A DNA stretch of 64,000 nucleotides from Oculatella sp. LEGE 06141 (GCF_015207605.1 NZ_JADEWO010000019.1:1-64000), one strand, 5' to 3'; counted from the first letter of the stretch, positions 45,133 to 55,159 are shown. Notes: generated by a model not told the origin, from the letters alone. Numbers and translations are program-made.

Positions 45133-45396
45133 ATGTCATCTACTTTATTATTGGCTGTTGCTCGAACCACTAGCTGGTCGCCTAGCGTCGGGTTGGTGAT
45201 GATTGTTTGTAACCTGCTGGCTATTGCCATTGGCTACTATGCCATCCAGAAGCGGGGAGTTGGCCCATCCTTACCCGTTGAAGTGCCTGCCATGTTTACC
45301 GGATTTGGCATTCCAGAACTGCTAGCCACTGCAAGCTTTGGTCATATTCTAGGGGCTGGTGCTATCTTAGGCTTGTCTAACGCTGGCATTTTGTAA
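45133..45396 (+). CDS. psaK: Photosystem I reaction center subunit PsaK
   Basis: 87 aa from ATG 45133, preceded by TAGGAGAAGAAG. Two membrane helices (about 18-37 and 57-82) are joined by a basic loop (AIQKRGVGPSLPVEVPAMF) that lies on the stroma side. The short leader MSSTLLLAVARTT matches PsaK, as does the GFGIPELLATASFGHILGAG region. It sits at the edge of PSI, binds chlorophyll and takes part in docking of IsiA or phycobilisomes. Monocistronic. Confidence 0.96.
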   Translation: MSSTLLLAVARTTSWSPSVGLVMIVCNLLAIAIGYYAIQKRGVGPSLPVEVPAMFTGFGIPELLATASFGHILGAGAILGLSNAGIL

Positions 45397-45640
45397 TCGG
45401 ATTACAGTATTTCCATCTCTAAGCCATCCATGATGGCTCAGGGGGCGATCGCTGCATAGTCACGGAAACCGCACAACTGTGGTGTCATTGCCTCAGTCGT
45501 GTTTGGGAGCCGGAAGACCAGCAGGGTCGCCTCTTTCGATTTTCGGTAGAATCGAAGAAAGCTCAGGATAATACAAGATTCTACCGGGAGTGTCAGCCTG
45601 CTGGCTGCTTCTTGGAATCACTACAGTTAAGGACAGCGGC

Positions 45641-46852
45641 ATGAAATCTGGTTGGCGAATTGGCTCACTGTTTGGTATTCCCCTGCTGATTGATTCCTCT
45701 TGGTTTTTGATTCTGGCCTTCGTCACGTTTTTGTACGGTTCGGCCTGGCAGACTCAAAACTGGTCATCAACCACTGCATGGATTGCCGGATTTGCCATGG
45801 CGCTGTCGCTGTTTGCCTCGGTGTTGCTACACGAACTGGGGCACAGCCTGGTGGCGCGATCGCAAGGTATCAACGTCACCTCAATTACGCTGTTCCTATT
45901 TGGGGGAATTGCCTCAATTGATCAGGAGTCTAAAACGCCGAGTCAGGCGTTTCAGGTGGCGATTGCCGGACCAGGGGTCAGCTTTCTGCTGTTCCTGCTA
46001 TTGACGGTGATTAGTCAGGTTTTGCCGCTGCCAGAACCCATCAGCGTTGTGATTAACAACCTGGCCGGCATCAACCTGGTGTTAGCCATTTTCAATATGA
46101 TTCCCGGCTTGCCGCTAGACGGTGGGCAGGTGCTTAAGGCGGCCATTTGGAAAGCAACTGGCAGTCGGCTGCAGGGGGTTCGCTGGGCGGCGAAGTTTGG
46201 GCAACTGTTGGGCTGGGCAGCAATCATCATTGGGTTTACGCTGTATGTCAGCTCCTCGTTTACCCGAATTGGGATGCTGTGGATTGCGTTGTTAGGATGG
46301 TTTGGTGTTCGTAATGCCAGTGCTTACAGCCGCGTTACCGATTTGCAAGAGGCGCTGGTTCATCTCAACGCGGCAGCAGCGATGGGGCGCGAGTTTCGGG
46401 TGGTGGATGCCAACATGACGCTGCGCGAGTTTGCCGACAAATACCTGATCGAACGTGTGCAATCCGGTGAATATTTTGCCGCGTCGGACGGTCGCTATCG
46501 GGGGCTGGTGGTCGTGGATGATTTACGCCAGGTAGAGCGGAGCCTGTGGGAAACGCAAACCCTGCACGACATTGTTCATCCGTTGGCCGATATTGCTACC
46601 GTGACTGAATCGACCCCCTTAACCGAAGTGATTGAGCAGTTAGAAGTTGGCTCGCTGCGGCGCATTACGGTGTTAACGCCTGCGGGTGCGGTGGCCGGGG
46701 TGATCGATCGGGGGGATGTAGTGCGATCGCTGGCCGAAAAGCTCAATATGCCTATTTCCGATACTGTGATCAAGCGGATTAAAGAAGAAGGCGCTTATCC
46801 ACCCGGTTTGCAGCTCCAGGCGATCGCCAAAGCCACCAACGAATCGGCTTAA
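45641..46852 (+). CDS. Site-2 protease (M50B) with CBS domains
   Basis: 403 aa from ATG 45641 (MKSGWRIGSLFGIPLLI). Zinc site HELGH at 64-68 inside a transmembrane helix, third ligand Asp160 in NMIPGLPLDGGQ; five or six hydrophobic segments in the first 220 residues. Residues about 265-395 hold two CBS modules. This is the SpoIVFB-like intramembrane metalloprotease that cuts membrane-held regulators; CBS domains usually sense adenine nucleotides. Substrate unknown. Confidence 0.95.
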   Translation: MKSGWRIGSLFGIPLLIDSSWFLILAFVTFLYGSAWQTQNWSSTTAWIAGFAMALSLFASVLLHELGHSLVARSQGINVTSITLFLFGGIASIDQESKTPSQAFQVAIAGPGVSFLLFLLLTVISQVLPLPEPISVVINNLAGINLVLAIFNMIPGLPLDGGQVLKAAIWKATGSRLQGVRWAAKFGQLLGWAAIIIGFTLYVSSSFTRIGMLWIALLGWFGVRNASAYSRVTDLQEALVHLNAAAAMGREFRVVDANMTLREFADKYLIERVQSGEYFAASDGRYRGLVVVDDLRQVERSLWETQTLHDIVHPLADIATVTESTPLTEVIEQLEVGSLRRITVLTPAGAVAGVIDRGDVVRSLAEKLNMPISDTVIKRIKEEGAYPPGLQLQAIAKATNESA

Positions 46853-47130
46853 CAAACATCTCACCTATCGCCGTCTTGCCGCAGGGTTCTGCACCCCCTA
46901 CAGGTGTCGGGCTACACATTGGACTCGCAAAACAGCTTTTAAGCGAAATTGATTGCAACTGTGCGGAACGCGCGATCGCTTCCGGCAGTCATGCTATACA
47001 GATTCGCTCCCTTCATGCTCATTGAACAATCGCGGCTGGTCTTCTCCCCAAATGACTCGCCAGTGGATTGTGCCCTATTCGTGTTAGCGGCTAGCCGTTT
47101 GGGTTGCCGTCACATTATTTGAGGATCAAC

Positions 47131-47778
47131 ATGAACGTATTACCGACTCTCGATTTAGATGATCTGGTTGATGATGTGCTCGATGTCGTTGACACTATCT
47201 TTGACAACGTTGATGATCTTGACCTGCTCGATGGCCTCAGAAGTTTGTTCGATCGCCTGGATGATGTTGATCTGGATCGCTTTGTTGGCAGCGACATCGT
47301 TAGGGGCGGCATCGGCAATGATGTGGTCACTGGATTCGTCGGCAGACGGGTATTGCTGGGGCTGCTGGGTAATGATGTTTTGATTGGGCGGATAACAGAT
47401 GACTTGCTCAACGGTGGGGCAGGCGGCGATCGCCTCAACGGACGCGGCGGCAAGGATATTCTGGCGGGTCTGCTGGGCAGAGATGTCCTCGACGGCGGCA
47501 GAGGAGATGATATTCTCGCAGGCGGCAAGGGTCTGGATGATCTAATTGGCGGCCTGGGACGCGATACCTTTGTGCTCGAACCGAATGCCGGGCGCGACAC
47601 CATTTTCGATTTCAAAGTTGGTTTTGATCAGATCAGAATTCTGAACGACATCGACTTCAGCGATATTGCCATCACCCAACGGGGTCGCGACGTGTCGATT
47701 AGCTACGACGACAAAACGCTGGCGTTATTGAAGAACGTCAAAGCCGACCAAATTACCGCCGTGGATTTTGTCAATTAG
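47131..47778 (+). CDS. RTX-type calcium-binding repeat protein
   Basis: 215 aa from ATG 47131, preceded by GAGGATC. Residues 1-60 are an unusual Asp/Leu/Val-rich stretch (LDLDDLVDDVLDVVDTIFDN). Residues about 63-150 contain hemolysin-type nonapeptide repeats, GGxGxDxLxG-like (GGIGNDVVTG, GGAGGDRLNG, GGRGDDILAG, GGLGRDTFV), ending in the usual C-terminal RTX tail (AGRDTIFDFKVGFDQIRI). Such proteins leave by type I secretion with a C-terminal signal and fold with calcium outside the cell. No ABC exporter is in view. Confidence 0.9.
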   Translation: MNVLPTLDLDDLVDDVLDVVDTIFDNVDDLDLLDGLRSLFDRLDDVDLDRFVGSDIVRGGIGNDVVTGFVGRRVLLGLLGNDVLIGRITDDLLNGGAGGDRLNGRGGKDILAGLLGRDVLDGGRGDDILAGGKGLDDLIGGLGRDTFVLEPNAGRDTIFDFKVGFDQIRILNDIDFSDIAITQRGRDVSISYDDKTLALLKNVKADQITAVDFVN

Positions 47779-47782
47779 GTTG

Positions 47783-48514
47783 CTATACCCGCAGCGTCTC
47801 CTGGGCAAGAACAGCTTGCCATTCTGACTCTGCCAAGGGTTGGTGCAAAAACTGCACCCCAAAACACTGACTGGCGGCACGAGTCAATGCTTCAGTCAGC
47901 GCTTGAATTGGCGGATCGGGCAGCACGTTCAGCGGTGGCCGTTCCGTTTCAAACACTCGGTAAAACAGGTCAGGGTCTAAACTGAGCTGAATCGACCCGT
48001 GCTGCAAAATGGCATCCCCTCGGCGCAGTTGGGCACTGCCAATGATCTTGGTGCCATCTGGCAGCACCAGATCGGCTGTGGTCGCGGTACCAAAGCAGTT
48101 GGGATTGTGGATGTAGCCGCGTCCTGCCTGCCCAAACTGAAGCTGGATGCCGAGCGATCGACATCCGGCAATCAAAAACTCACACAGGGTCTGATAGGCT
48201 TGCATTCGGTTGCCGCCAATGCCAGAGGTCACTACAGCGTAGGTTAATTCCCCTTGATGCAGTACCGCCCGCCCACCCGTGGGGCGACGAACCAGATCGA
48301 TGGGTTCTCCTTTCCAAGTGAGATGCTGCCAGCGCTCAGGATACCGACGTTGATGATAACCCAGGGAAATGGCGATCGGCGACCAACGGTAGAAGCGCAG
48401 GGTCGGCGGGTGAAGCCCTAAACAATGCTGCTCAAACAGCCACCGATCAAGCTGCATTTGCACCTGACCGGACGCTTGCAAGCAGGGAACGAAGCGCCAC
48501 ACAGAAGCTGTCAA
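47783..48514 (-). CDS. Lipoate/biotin protein ligase family protein
   Basis: 243 aa. Pattern of the BPL/LPL_A fold: SLGYHQRRYPE, VRRPTGGRAVLHQGELTYAV (acyl-adenylate site), a later ADLVLPDGTKIIGSAQLRR with the active-site Lys, and ILQHGSIQLSLDPDLF. It should attach lipoate, octanoate or biotin to a carrier lysine. The gene starts five bases after the YbjN gene stops. Confidence 0.9.
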   Translation of the reverse strand: MTASVWRFVPCLQASGQVQMQLDRWLFEQHCLGLHPPTLRFYRWSPIAISLGYHQRRYPERWQHLTWKGEPIDLVRRPTGGRAVLHQGELTYAVVTSGIGGNRMQAYQTLCEFLIAGCRSLGIQLQFGQAGRGYIHNPNCFGTATTADLVLPDGTKIIGSAQLRRGDAILQHGSIQLSLDPDLFYRVFETERPPLNVLPDPPIQALTEALTRAASQCFGVQFLHQPLAESEWQAVLAQETLRV

Positions 48515-48519
48515 CCGGG

Positions 48520-49002
48520 TTAGCTCTTGCCAAATTCGGCTTGCAGCGCTTCGTCATACTCATCGGCGATCGTGGCAACGACCGTGATATTGCGAGAGAC
48601 TTCCGTTGGCGAGAGTTCGGCTACGGTGCGCTGCGACGAAACGACAATCTGACCGTCGAGAATGCCAAAGTACGACTCATAAGTGCTAGACCAGTTCAGC
48701 TCTAGCAGTTTCCGCATCAGTTGCGGTTCGTTGTTAGCAGGTAGCTTTAAAACCGGCGACCAAACCGTCAGCATGTCTTCGTCTGTCGTTCCTGTCAGTT
48801 GAACAAAGACTTCCACGGTTCCATACTTAAACTTCCACAGATAACCGTCGTCTGTATGGCTCACCATCGCGCTGTTGTCTTCTTGCAGACTGGAGATGAC
48901 GGTTTCAATCACCTCTAGATGGTTGGCAGCGATAGTGGTTTCGCTGACGAGGCTTTGCTCAGATGATTGGTCTGGGTCGTTTTTGGGATTGTAGGTCGTC
49001 AT
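48520..49002 (-). CDS. YbjN-domain protein
   Basis: 160 aa. A polar N-terminus is followed by the YbjN fold, related to type III secretion chaperones: LEVIETVISSLQEDN, VFVQLTGTTDEDMLTVWSP, LMRKLLELNWSSTYESYFG, ILDGQIVVSSQRTVAELS. Cytosolic; function in cyanobacteria unknown. It forms an operon with the lipoate-ligase-like gene just downstream. The 283 bases upstream (49003-49285) show no gene. Confidence 0.85.
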   Translation of the reverse strand: MTTYNPKNDPDQSSEQSLVSETTIAANHLEVIETVISSLQEDNSAMVSHTDDGYLWKFKYGTVEVFVQLTGTTDEDMLTVWSPVLKLPANNEPQLMRKLLELNWSSTYESYFGILDGQIVVSSQRTVAELSPTEVSRNITVVATIADEYDEALQAEFGKS

Positions 49003-49285
49003 AATTCAGGAATTTGCCTCAAACCTTGCCATCACAACTCTAGCTTCTATGGGGTTTATCGATTGGAAGTTGCGTGATTTTTTTTACGTTCGATCGCCCC
49101 CTCTGTAAACGTTGACCGTCCATTGCTGTCGAGGACAGACCTAGACTCATCCCAACGCTTCATCACCCCTGGAGAGTTTGCTTTCAGACCGACCTAACTG
49201 TAGCGCAAGGAGCGAACGGGCAGTCTCCCACCTTTGGTATATTGCGCTGGGGTTTGAAAGCGCTCGTCGATGGGTTGCCCTGGCG

Positions 49286-51340
49286 TTAAGAGGTCGGTGC
49301 AGGCAAGGGTGCCTGCGCCAGTTCGATCGCCTTCAGAGCCGCCTGAATCAGGTTGGAATAGTGAGGTTGAGAAATATCAACCTCCTGAGCCTCTTCACGG
49401 CTTTTGCCCAGCAGTCCTCGCTGGTGCTGCGGTTGAACGGCTAATATTTGACCTTCGGCGTTTCTAATTCGCAGTTCTCGTTCAGTTGCCACCTGGGAGA
49501 TGCAGCAGGTGTAAGGGCGATCGCCATAGTAGAACTCGGCTTTGGCCGGAAGTGGGGCGTTGAGGTTTAGCGTCAAGTGGGTTTCTTGGGCTGAGGGCAA
49601 GGGTGGCGATGCCGCCAGCGGCAGGCGAACCCCAACGAGTTCCAGTTCTACGCTTTTAGAGCCGTTCCATTCGTTGACGCGCAGCCGATAGGCGATATCG
49701 AGCCGACTGGGGAGCGGATAATATTCGCCCCAACGCCATGCGATCGCCTTCATCTGTTTGCCGTTCGTTTCGCAGGCCAGGGTTAGCTTGAGATGCGCGC
49801 CCTCTTTGCCGATCGCTCGCTGTTCCAAAATTGGCACATTAGGTGTCCAAAAGACCGGATCGGGGTTTTCGATGCCGCAGGGGTGCAGGCGATCGATCTG
49901 GTCATACAACGGCAAATCGAGCTGGCCCAAGGTTGCCTGAGCATCAATGACCACCAGCGGCTTCAGGTGTTCAGGACGAAGCTGCATGGCCGCAACGCTT
50001 TGCAGCCGCGATCGCACGTCGTCCAACTGCTCCGCCTTGAAGGAAAACCCACCCGCCGCCCGGTGTCCGCCAAATTTTCCCAGCAGGTCGGCACAACATT
50101 GCAGGGCTTCAAAGACGTTGAATTCTGGAATGCCACGGGCAGACCCCCGAATGTGATCCTGCTCCTGCGATTCGTAGGTGCCAATAAACACGGGCACGCC
50201 ATAGCGCTCTACTAAGCGAGAGGCCACAATGCCGATCACGCCGTGATGCCAACCGGGTTGCACAATCACAAGCACCTGCTCCTGGGTGGGATTGAACTGC
50301 GTCTGTTCGCACCAGGCGATCGCGTCTTGCTCAATTTGTTCGCACAACCGCTGCCGCGTCTGGTTAATTTGCTCGCACTGCATCGCCAGTTCCAGGGCGC
50401 GACCGTCATGGTCGGTGGTCAGCAGTTCAATCACAATTTGCGGGTCGGCCAGACGACCGATCGCATTAATGCGCGGCCCCAAACGAAAGCCGATCGCTTC
50501 TGGCTTCAGCGCTTTTTCCTGACTCAACCCGGCCACTTGAATCAGCGCTTGCACTCCCGCCAATTTCGATTTGGGCAACAGTTTTAAACCCCGTCGTACC
50601 CAGCGCCGATTAACCCCAGTGAGCGGTGCCAAATCGGCGATCGTCCCCAGGGTGAATAGCTCAATCAGCGGTGTGGTCAAATCGTGTGTCTTCTGTAAAC
50701 ATTGCGCTAAACATACCGCCAGAATGTACGCTACTCCCACACCCGCCACGCCCCGGTAGGGCGACTCTTCTGCAATCAGTTTGGGGTTGAGGATAGCATT
50801 GGCTGGCGGCAATTCTGGCGGAATGTCGTGATGGTCGGTCACGATCACGGTTAAGCCCAGCTCTCTGGCACGGGCGATCGGTGCGGGGGCGGCAATGCCG
50901 TTATCGACGGTGAGAATTACACCAAACCCTTCCTGGTGAAATTCTTCAACCATGCGCTGATTGATGCCGTAGCCCTCCTGCATCCGGCTGGGAATGGCGT
51001 AGTCTACGTGCGCTCCTAGCGATCGCAACGCCCGCAGCAGCAGCGCCGTGCTGGTCATGCCATCGGCATCGTAGTCGCCGCAAATGGCGATCGCCTGATG
51101 GGTTGAGATCGCCCGCATCAACAGCTCTAGTGCGATCGGCAAATCGGGAAATTCCACCAGTGGCGATGGCAACGACTGCGCCTCTGGTTGTAAAAACGTT
51201 TGAACCGCCTCAGGCGTATCCATTCCCCGATTGATTAACACCTGCGATAGCAGCAGGGGAAGTTGGGTAAGCTGTGATAGCTGAATTGCTCGTTCTGCCT
51301 GAGCTTCAGCAATGCGCCAGCGTTGATTGGGAATACGCAT
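49286..51340 (-). CDS. recJ: Single-strand DNA exonuclease RecJ
   Basis: 684 aa from the ATG giving MRIPNQRWRIAEA; ATG 51376 would add 12 unconserved residues. DHH phosphoesterase: ICGDYDADGMTSTALL (metal Asp), TVDNGIAA, VTDHHDIPPE (the DHH), NAILNPK, then GFRLGPRINAIGRL and the DHHA1-type GVIGIVASRL, GSARGIPEFN and FGGHRAAGGFS. It degrades single-stranded DNA 5' to 3' in recombination and mismatch repair. Confidence 0.96.
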   Translation of the reverse strand: MRIPNQRWRIAEAQAERAIQLSQLTQLPLLLSQVLINRGMDTPEAVQTFLQPEAQSLPSPLVEFPDLPIALELLMRAISTHQAIAICGDYDADGMTSTALLLRALRSLGAHVDYAIPSRMQEGYGINQRMVEEFHQEGFGVILTVDNGIAAPAPIARARELGLTVIVTDHHDIPPELPPANAILNPKLIAEESPYRGVAGVGVAYILAVCLAQCLQKTHDLTTPLIELFTLGTIADLAPLTGVNRRWVRRGLKLLPKSKLAGVQALIQVAGLSQEKALKPEAIGFRLGPRINAIGRLADPQIVIELLTTDHDGRALELAMQCEQINQTRQRLCEQIEQDAIAWCEQTQFNPTQEQVLVIVQPGWHHGVIGIVASRLVERYGVPVFIGTYESQEQDHIRGSARGIPEFNVFEALQCCADLLGKFGGHRAAGGFSFKAEQLDDVRSRLQSVAAMQLRPEHLKPLVVIDAQATLGQLDLPLYDQIDRLHPCGIENPDPVFWTPNVPILEQRAIGKEGAHLKLTLACETNGKQMKAIAWRWGEYYPLPSRLDIAYRLRVNEWNGSKSVELELVGVRLPLAASPPLPSAQETHLTLNLNAPLPAKAEFYYGDRPYTCCISQVATERELRIRNAEGQILAVQPQHQRGLLGKSREEAQEVDISQPHYSNLIQAALKAIELAQAPLPAPTS

Positions 51341-51509
51341 TTGTCGGTGCGGTGCGGTTGATTGGAAAATCGGCACGATCGATCCAGGTTAAGGGATAGG
51401 GGTGCGCGGCCACGGGGTGCGATGGTTTGGGGAGTCGCTGTATCAGCTTCGCATGAGCGTTTGCTTCCTGGCAAAAATAACATTGATCTCGACTCATCAC
51501 CTCAACGGG

Positions 51510-51932
51510 CTAGAACACAGCCACCTTGCCATCATTTTGAATATAAACGGAGCGATCGCCTGGGGGTTGCCCGCCTGGAAAAATTTCAATCCGCAGGGTG
51601 CGCTCATTCGGGCGAACCAACTGTGCCCGGATCGACAGAGCCGTTTCATCCCAAAATACGACTGAGGTGTTTGGTGCCGTGCCAAAACTTGAATCAATTT
51701 CTAACGCTTGCCCCGGCAATAGCGGGATTGGATTTGTTCTTACGATCTGCTCAACCTGCACCAGGCTCGATGTGTGGTTCACCATTTCCAACCGAATCGG
51801 CTGCCCCGGTGTGAACTGAATTTGCTGAGCAACACAGTTTGTTGCACAGGTTTGAGCCAGTAAACCCGACAGATCAGCCGGGGCAATTAGCCATACTGTC
51901 GTGCCTAAAGCAATCGATACACCCTTTGCCAC
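51510..51932 (-). CDS. Secreted hypothetical protein
   Basis: 140 aa. A moderately hydrophobic N-terminus (VSIALGTTVWLIA) could be a signal peptide, followed by two Cys (TCATNC) and a beta-rich domain (PGQPIRLEMVNHTSSLVQVE, LRIEIFPGGQPPGDRSVYI). I do not recognise the family. Convergent with nothing close; recJ begins 170 bases downstream on the same strand. Confidence 0.65.
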   Translation of the reverse strand: MAKGVSIALGTTVWLIAPADLSGLLAQTCATNCVAQQIQFTPGQPIRLEMVNHTSSLVQVEQIVRTNPIPLLPGQALEIDSSFGTAPNTSVVFWDETALSIRAQLVRPNERTLRIEIFPGGQPPGDRSVYIQNDGKVAVF

Positions 51933-52685
51933 AGCGACCTCCCAGCTATTGAAGCGGCATTAAAACCAATCAGCACGATGCAATGTGAGTAAAGACATCA
52001 ACCAAATAGAATGAGCGGCTTAGCCCTTAATGTCAATCGATTCAGTCAACGGCTCATTCTGTTCACGGTGAGTTGATGGTGCTAGTTAAAAAAAACGACA
52101 AAATTTGACAGTTATATACACAGTGCGAAAGTATAAATACAATGTAAAAAGTGCAAAAACGTTGTCTGCTTTTGCGCTGAACATTAAGTGACCAATCTCG
52201 GTGTTTACCACTGCTGACCATTGCTGCATTATCGTTTTGCAACCAAGTGTACTCGCCTCTAAGACTCGAAGCTCGGAGCTAGAGCATTTCAGGCCGTTGC
52301 CGACCAAACTATGCAGGTGATTCAAAGGTCATGGTCTGACTGCAAACACCGTTGCTGCTAGCGGCACCGCTCAGCGTCTCGACTCATACCGGGCTGTTTT
52401 TAAGGCAAAATCTCGGCTGGTCTTGACTCTGACGGTTCGCACATTGAAGGTAGGCTACGTACCTCAAAGCAAGAAGCGGCGGCTGTTATGGAAGAGTGAC
52501 AGGTCGCGTCTGTAGCGGCACAAAATAGTCGAGATGTCCGACTGTGTCGAGATGTTTTGCGCTGCTCGTTGCGGTCAGACGAAACCAACTGGAATCAGGG
52601 AATCCTGTGAGCTTGTTGCAAATGGTGCTGGGTTTTGATGGCAACGGTTGGCAAATTAAACCAATCAGTAAGGATCTATCGCTAC
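51933..52685. promoter_or_regulatory. Long leader region of RNase R-type gene
   Basis: 753 bases with no supported gene. 52085-52170 is very AT-rich (TTAAAAAAAACGACAAAATTT) and holds AGTGCGAAAG and AGTGCAAAAA, near-repeats about 30 bases apart. The stretch 52330-52680 is GC-balanced and could be a transcribed leader. RNase genes often regulate their own mRNA through the leader, so a structured 5' region is possible; I could not fold it reliably by hand. Confidence 0.4.
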
Positions 52686-55115
52686 ATGGAATTCTCGATC
52701 GCAACACTGCTGGCAAATTTCACAGATGATAAACTTGTTGCCCCCAAGGTTTTAGAGAAAAAGCTGAACTGTGAGGATGAAGTCGGTGTTCGGCGGCTTC
52801 AAATTGCTCTCGATGCCCTGGAAAAAATCGGTATTTTAGTTAAAGAGCGGGGAAAATACCGCCGCATTTTTGAAGAAGATGTGGTTGAGGGTCGGCTGCG
52901 GTGTTCCAGTAAAGGCTTCTGCTTTGCCATTCAAGATGTGGAAGCGGCAGAAGACATCTACATCCGTGAAAGCCATCTCAGCACAGCCTGGAATGGCGAT
53001 CGCGTCCTGGTCAAGGTTACGAAAGAGGGCAGCCGGCGGCGCAGTCCAGAGGGTGAAGTTCGCCTGATTTTAGAACGAGCCAACTCGTCGGTGCTGGCGC
53101 GGGTCAAGCAAGACAGCAACAGCTATCGCGCTACCCCGTTGGACGATCGCCTGCTGTTTGAACTCGAAATTAAGGCCAACGGTCTCAACCTGGAAGAAGC
53201 CGTTGACCAACTGGTGCATGTTGAAATCGTGCGCTATCCGCTGGGTTCTTACCCCCCGTTGGGTCGGGTTGCTCAAATTTTGGGCAGCGATGCCCAGGCC
53301 GCATCTGAAATCGATATTGTCTGCTGTAAGCACGATTTGCCGCGTCTGTTTCCGGAGGCGGTACTTAAAGCCACCAAAACCCTGCCCGGAAAAGTCCGTA
53401 AGACCGATCTCAAAAATCGGCTCGATTTTCGCCATCTGCCGACCATCACCATTGATGGCCCCACCAGCCCCACCGGGCCAGCCATTGATGACGCGCTGAC
53501 CCTGGAAAAACTAGGGGACGACCTCTGGCAAATTGGCGTTCACATTGCCGATGTGTCGTACTACATTCCGCCGGGTTCACCGCTCGACCAGGAAGCTCAA
53601 CGGCGCGGCAACTCGATCTATCTCGGAGAAACGGTACTGCCGATGTTCCCAGAGCAGGTGCATCGTAATTGCACTCTGATTCAAGGACAAGATCGCCTGA
53701 CGGTATCTGTTTTGTTGCAGGTAAATGCCAGTGGAGAAGTGCTTGAATTTGAAATTCAGCCCAGTGTAATTCAGGTGGATCATCGGCTCGATTACCAGCA
53801 GGCGCAGGCGATCGTCCAGCGGCACCAGTCGCCTGAAGAAACACCCGCCCCAATGGCATATGAACTGCCCCCAGTGGAAACCCTGCAAGAGTTTGAATCC
53901 ATCTTTGAGATGTTGGATCAGCTCTTTCAACTGAGCCATGCGGTGCGGCTACAGCGGCAGCAGCGCGGTGCGTTTGATTTGAACTTGCCCGAAAAGATCT
54001 TTCCAGATGAAACGAACCCAGAGTTAGGAAAATTCCTATCCACCAAGTTCCAGTACGACGATGAAGGTGCCCTGGGTGCCATGGTCGTGTCGTCCTTTTT
54101 ACCCGCCCGCTCGATTGTGACGGAGTTCATGCTGCTAGCGAATCAGCTCGTAGCGTCCCATCTGCGAGCGCTGCAAGTGCCTGCTATCTACCGGGTGCAT
54201 CGCATTCCTGATCCGGCAGATGTTCAGGAAATTCTCAAGCTGATCAGCAACATGGGCATTGATTACCGCCTGGAGGATGAAGAAACGGTTTATCCCCGCG
54301 ACTATCAAAGCCTGGTGCAGCTCTTTTCCACCTCCAAAGCAGAAAAAGTGCTGACGTATTTGCTGCTATCTACGCTAAAACCAGCAACCTACAGCACGTC
54401 TCCAGGGCCCCACTTTGGTCTGGCGCTGGATTTGGGGTATACCCATTTCACCTCTCCTATGCGGCGCTATCCCGACCTGTTGGTGCATCGTGTTTTACAT
54501 GCGGTGTTTGAACATGGGCGCGATCGCCGTTCCAGCCGTTCGAAAGAGCGGGTGAACCTTCGCAATAGCACCTGCCACGGCAAGATTACCTGGAACATTC
54601 TGCCCAACGACGTTCAGGAAGCCCTAGAGGAGCATTTTGCTTCGGTGGCGGTGCATGTCAGCGAACGGGAAAAGCTGGCACAGGAAGCTGAAACCGACCT
54701 GGAAGGGTTGAAGAAAGCGGAATTCATGCAGCAGCACACGGGTGAAGTGTTCCACGGTTTAATTACGGGCGTTCAGTCCTATGGCTTCTTTGTCGAAATT
54801 GAGGAACTGTTGGTAGAAGGGCTGGTTCATGTCAGTTCGCTGAAAGACGATTGGTACGAATATCGATCGCGGCAGCAAAAACTGGTTGGGCGCAAGAACC
54901 GGAAACAGTATCGCCTGGGCGATCGCGTTGAGGTTCAAGTCAAGAGCGTTGATTACTACCGTCAACAAATTGACCTGGTTGCAGTTGGCGGTGGCAGCGA
55001 GGCCACCGATGATGAGGCTCCCGATGAAGCCCCCGATGACGAGATGGACGAATTGGGGCTGGATGCTGAACTGGATGCAAACGACAGCATTCATGCCAAT
55101 CCCTACGAGGACTAG
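52686..55115 (+). CDS. RNase II/RNase R-family exoribonuclease
   Basis: 809 aa from ATG 52686 (MEFSIATLLANF). An N-terminal winged-helix/OB region, then the RNB catalytic domain: the metal-binding aspartates in ITIDGPTSPTGPAIDDALT and IGVHIADVSYYI, later HFTSPMRRYPDLLVHR. The S1 domain lies near 700-770 (GVQSYGFFVEIEELLVEGLVHVSSL), and an acidic tail (DDEAPDEAPDDEMDE) ends the protein. It degrades RNA 3' to 5', supplying mRNA and rRNA turnover in cyanobacteria beside PNPase. A hairpin (GAGGACTC...GAGTCCTC, 55140-55159) follows. Confidence 0.95.
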   Translation: MEFSIATLLANFTDDKLVAPKVLEKKLNCEDEVGVRRLQIALDALEKIGILVKERGKYRRIFEEDVVEGRLRCSSKGFCFAIQDVEAAEDIYIRESHLSTAWNGDRVLVKVTKEGSRRRSPEGEVRLILERANSSVLARVKQDSNSYRATPLDDRLLFELEIKANGLNLEEAVDQLVHVEIVRYPLGSYPPLGRVAQILGSDAQAASEIDIVCCKHDLPRLFPEAVLKATKTLPGKVRKTDLKNRLDFRHLPTITIDGPTSPTGPAIDDALTLEKLGDDLWQIGVHIADVSYYIPPGSPLDQEAQRRGNSIYLGETVLPMFPEQVHRNCTLIQGQDRLTVSVLLQVNASGEVLEFEIQPSVIQVDHRLDYQQAQAIVQRHQSPEETPAPMAYELPPVETLQEFESIFEMLDQLFQLSHAVRLQRQQRGAFDLNLPEKIFPDETNPELGKFLSTKFQYDDEGALGAMVVSSFLPARSIVTEFMLLANQLVASHLRALQVPAIYRVHRIPDPADVQEILKLISNMGIDYRLEDEETVYPRDYQSLVQLFSTSKAEKVLTYLLLSTLKPATYSTSPGPHFGLALDLGYTHFTSPMRRYPDLLVHRVLHAVFEHGRDRRSSRSKERVNLRNSTCHGKITWNILPNDVQEALEEHFASVAVHVSEREKLAQEAETDLEGLKKAEFMQQHTGEVFHGLITGVQSYGFFVEIEELLVEGLVHVSSLKDDWYEYRSRQQKLVGRKNRKQYRLGDRVEVQVKSVDYYRQQIDLVAVGGGSEATDDEAPDEAPDDEMDELGLDAELDANDSIHANPYED

Positions 55116-55139
55116 CCTATGAGTACAACTTCAGCCGAT

Positions 55140-55159
55140 GAGGACTCGTTAGAGTCCTC
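55140..55159 (+). terminator. Hairpin after RNase gene, weak terminator
   Basis: An exact eight-pair stem GAGGACTC/GAGTCCTC with loop GTTA, 25 bases after the stop. No T run follows, so it may protect the 3' end more than terminate. Confidence 0.5.

Noticed and set aside
47115-47615. 166-codon Arg/Ser/Pro-rich frame opposite the RTX gene
   Set aside because: Its simple composition is the complement of glycine-aspartate repeats.
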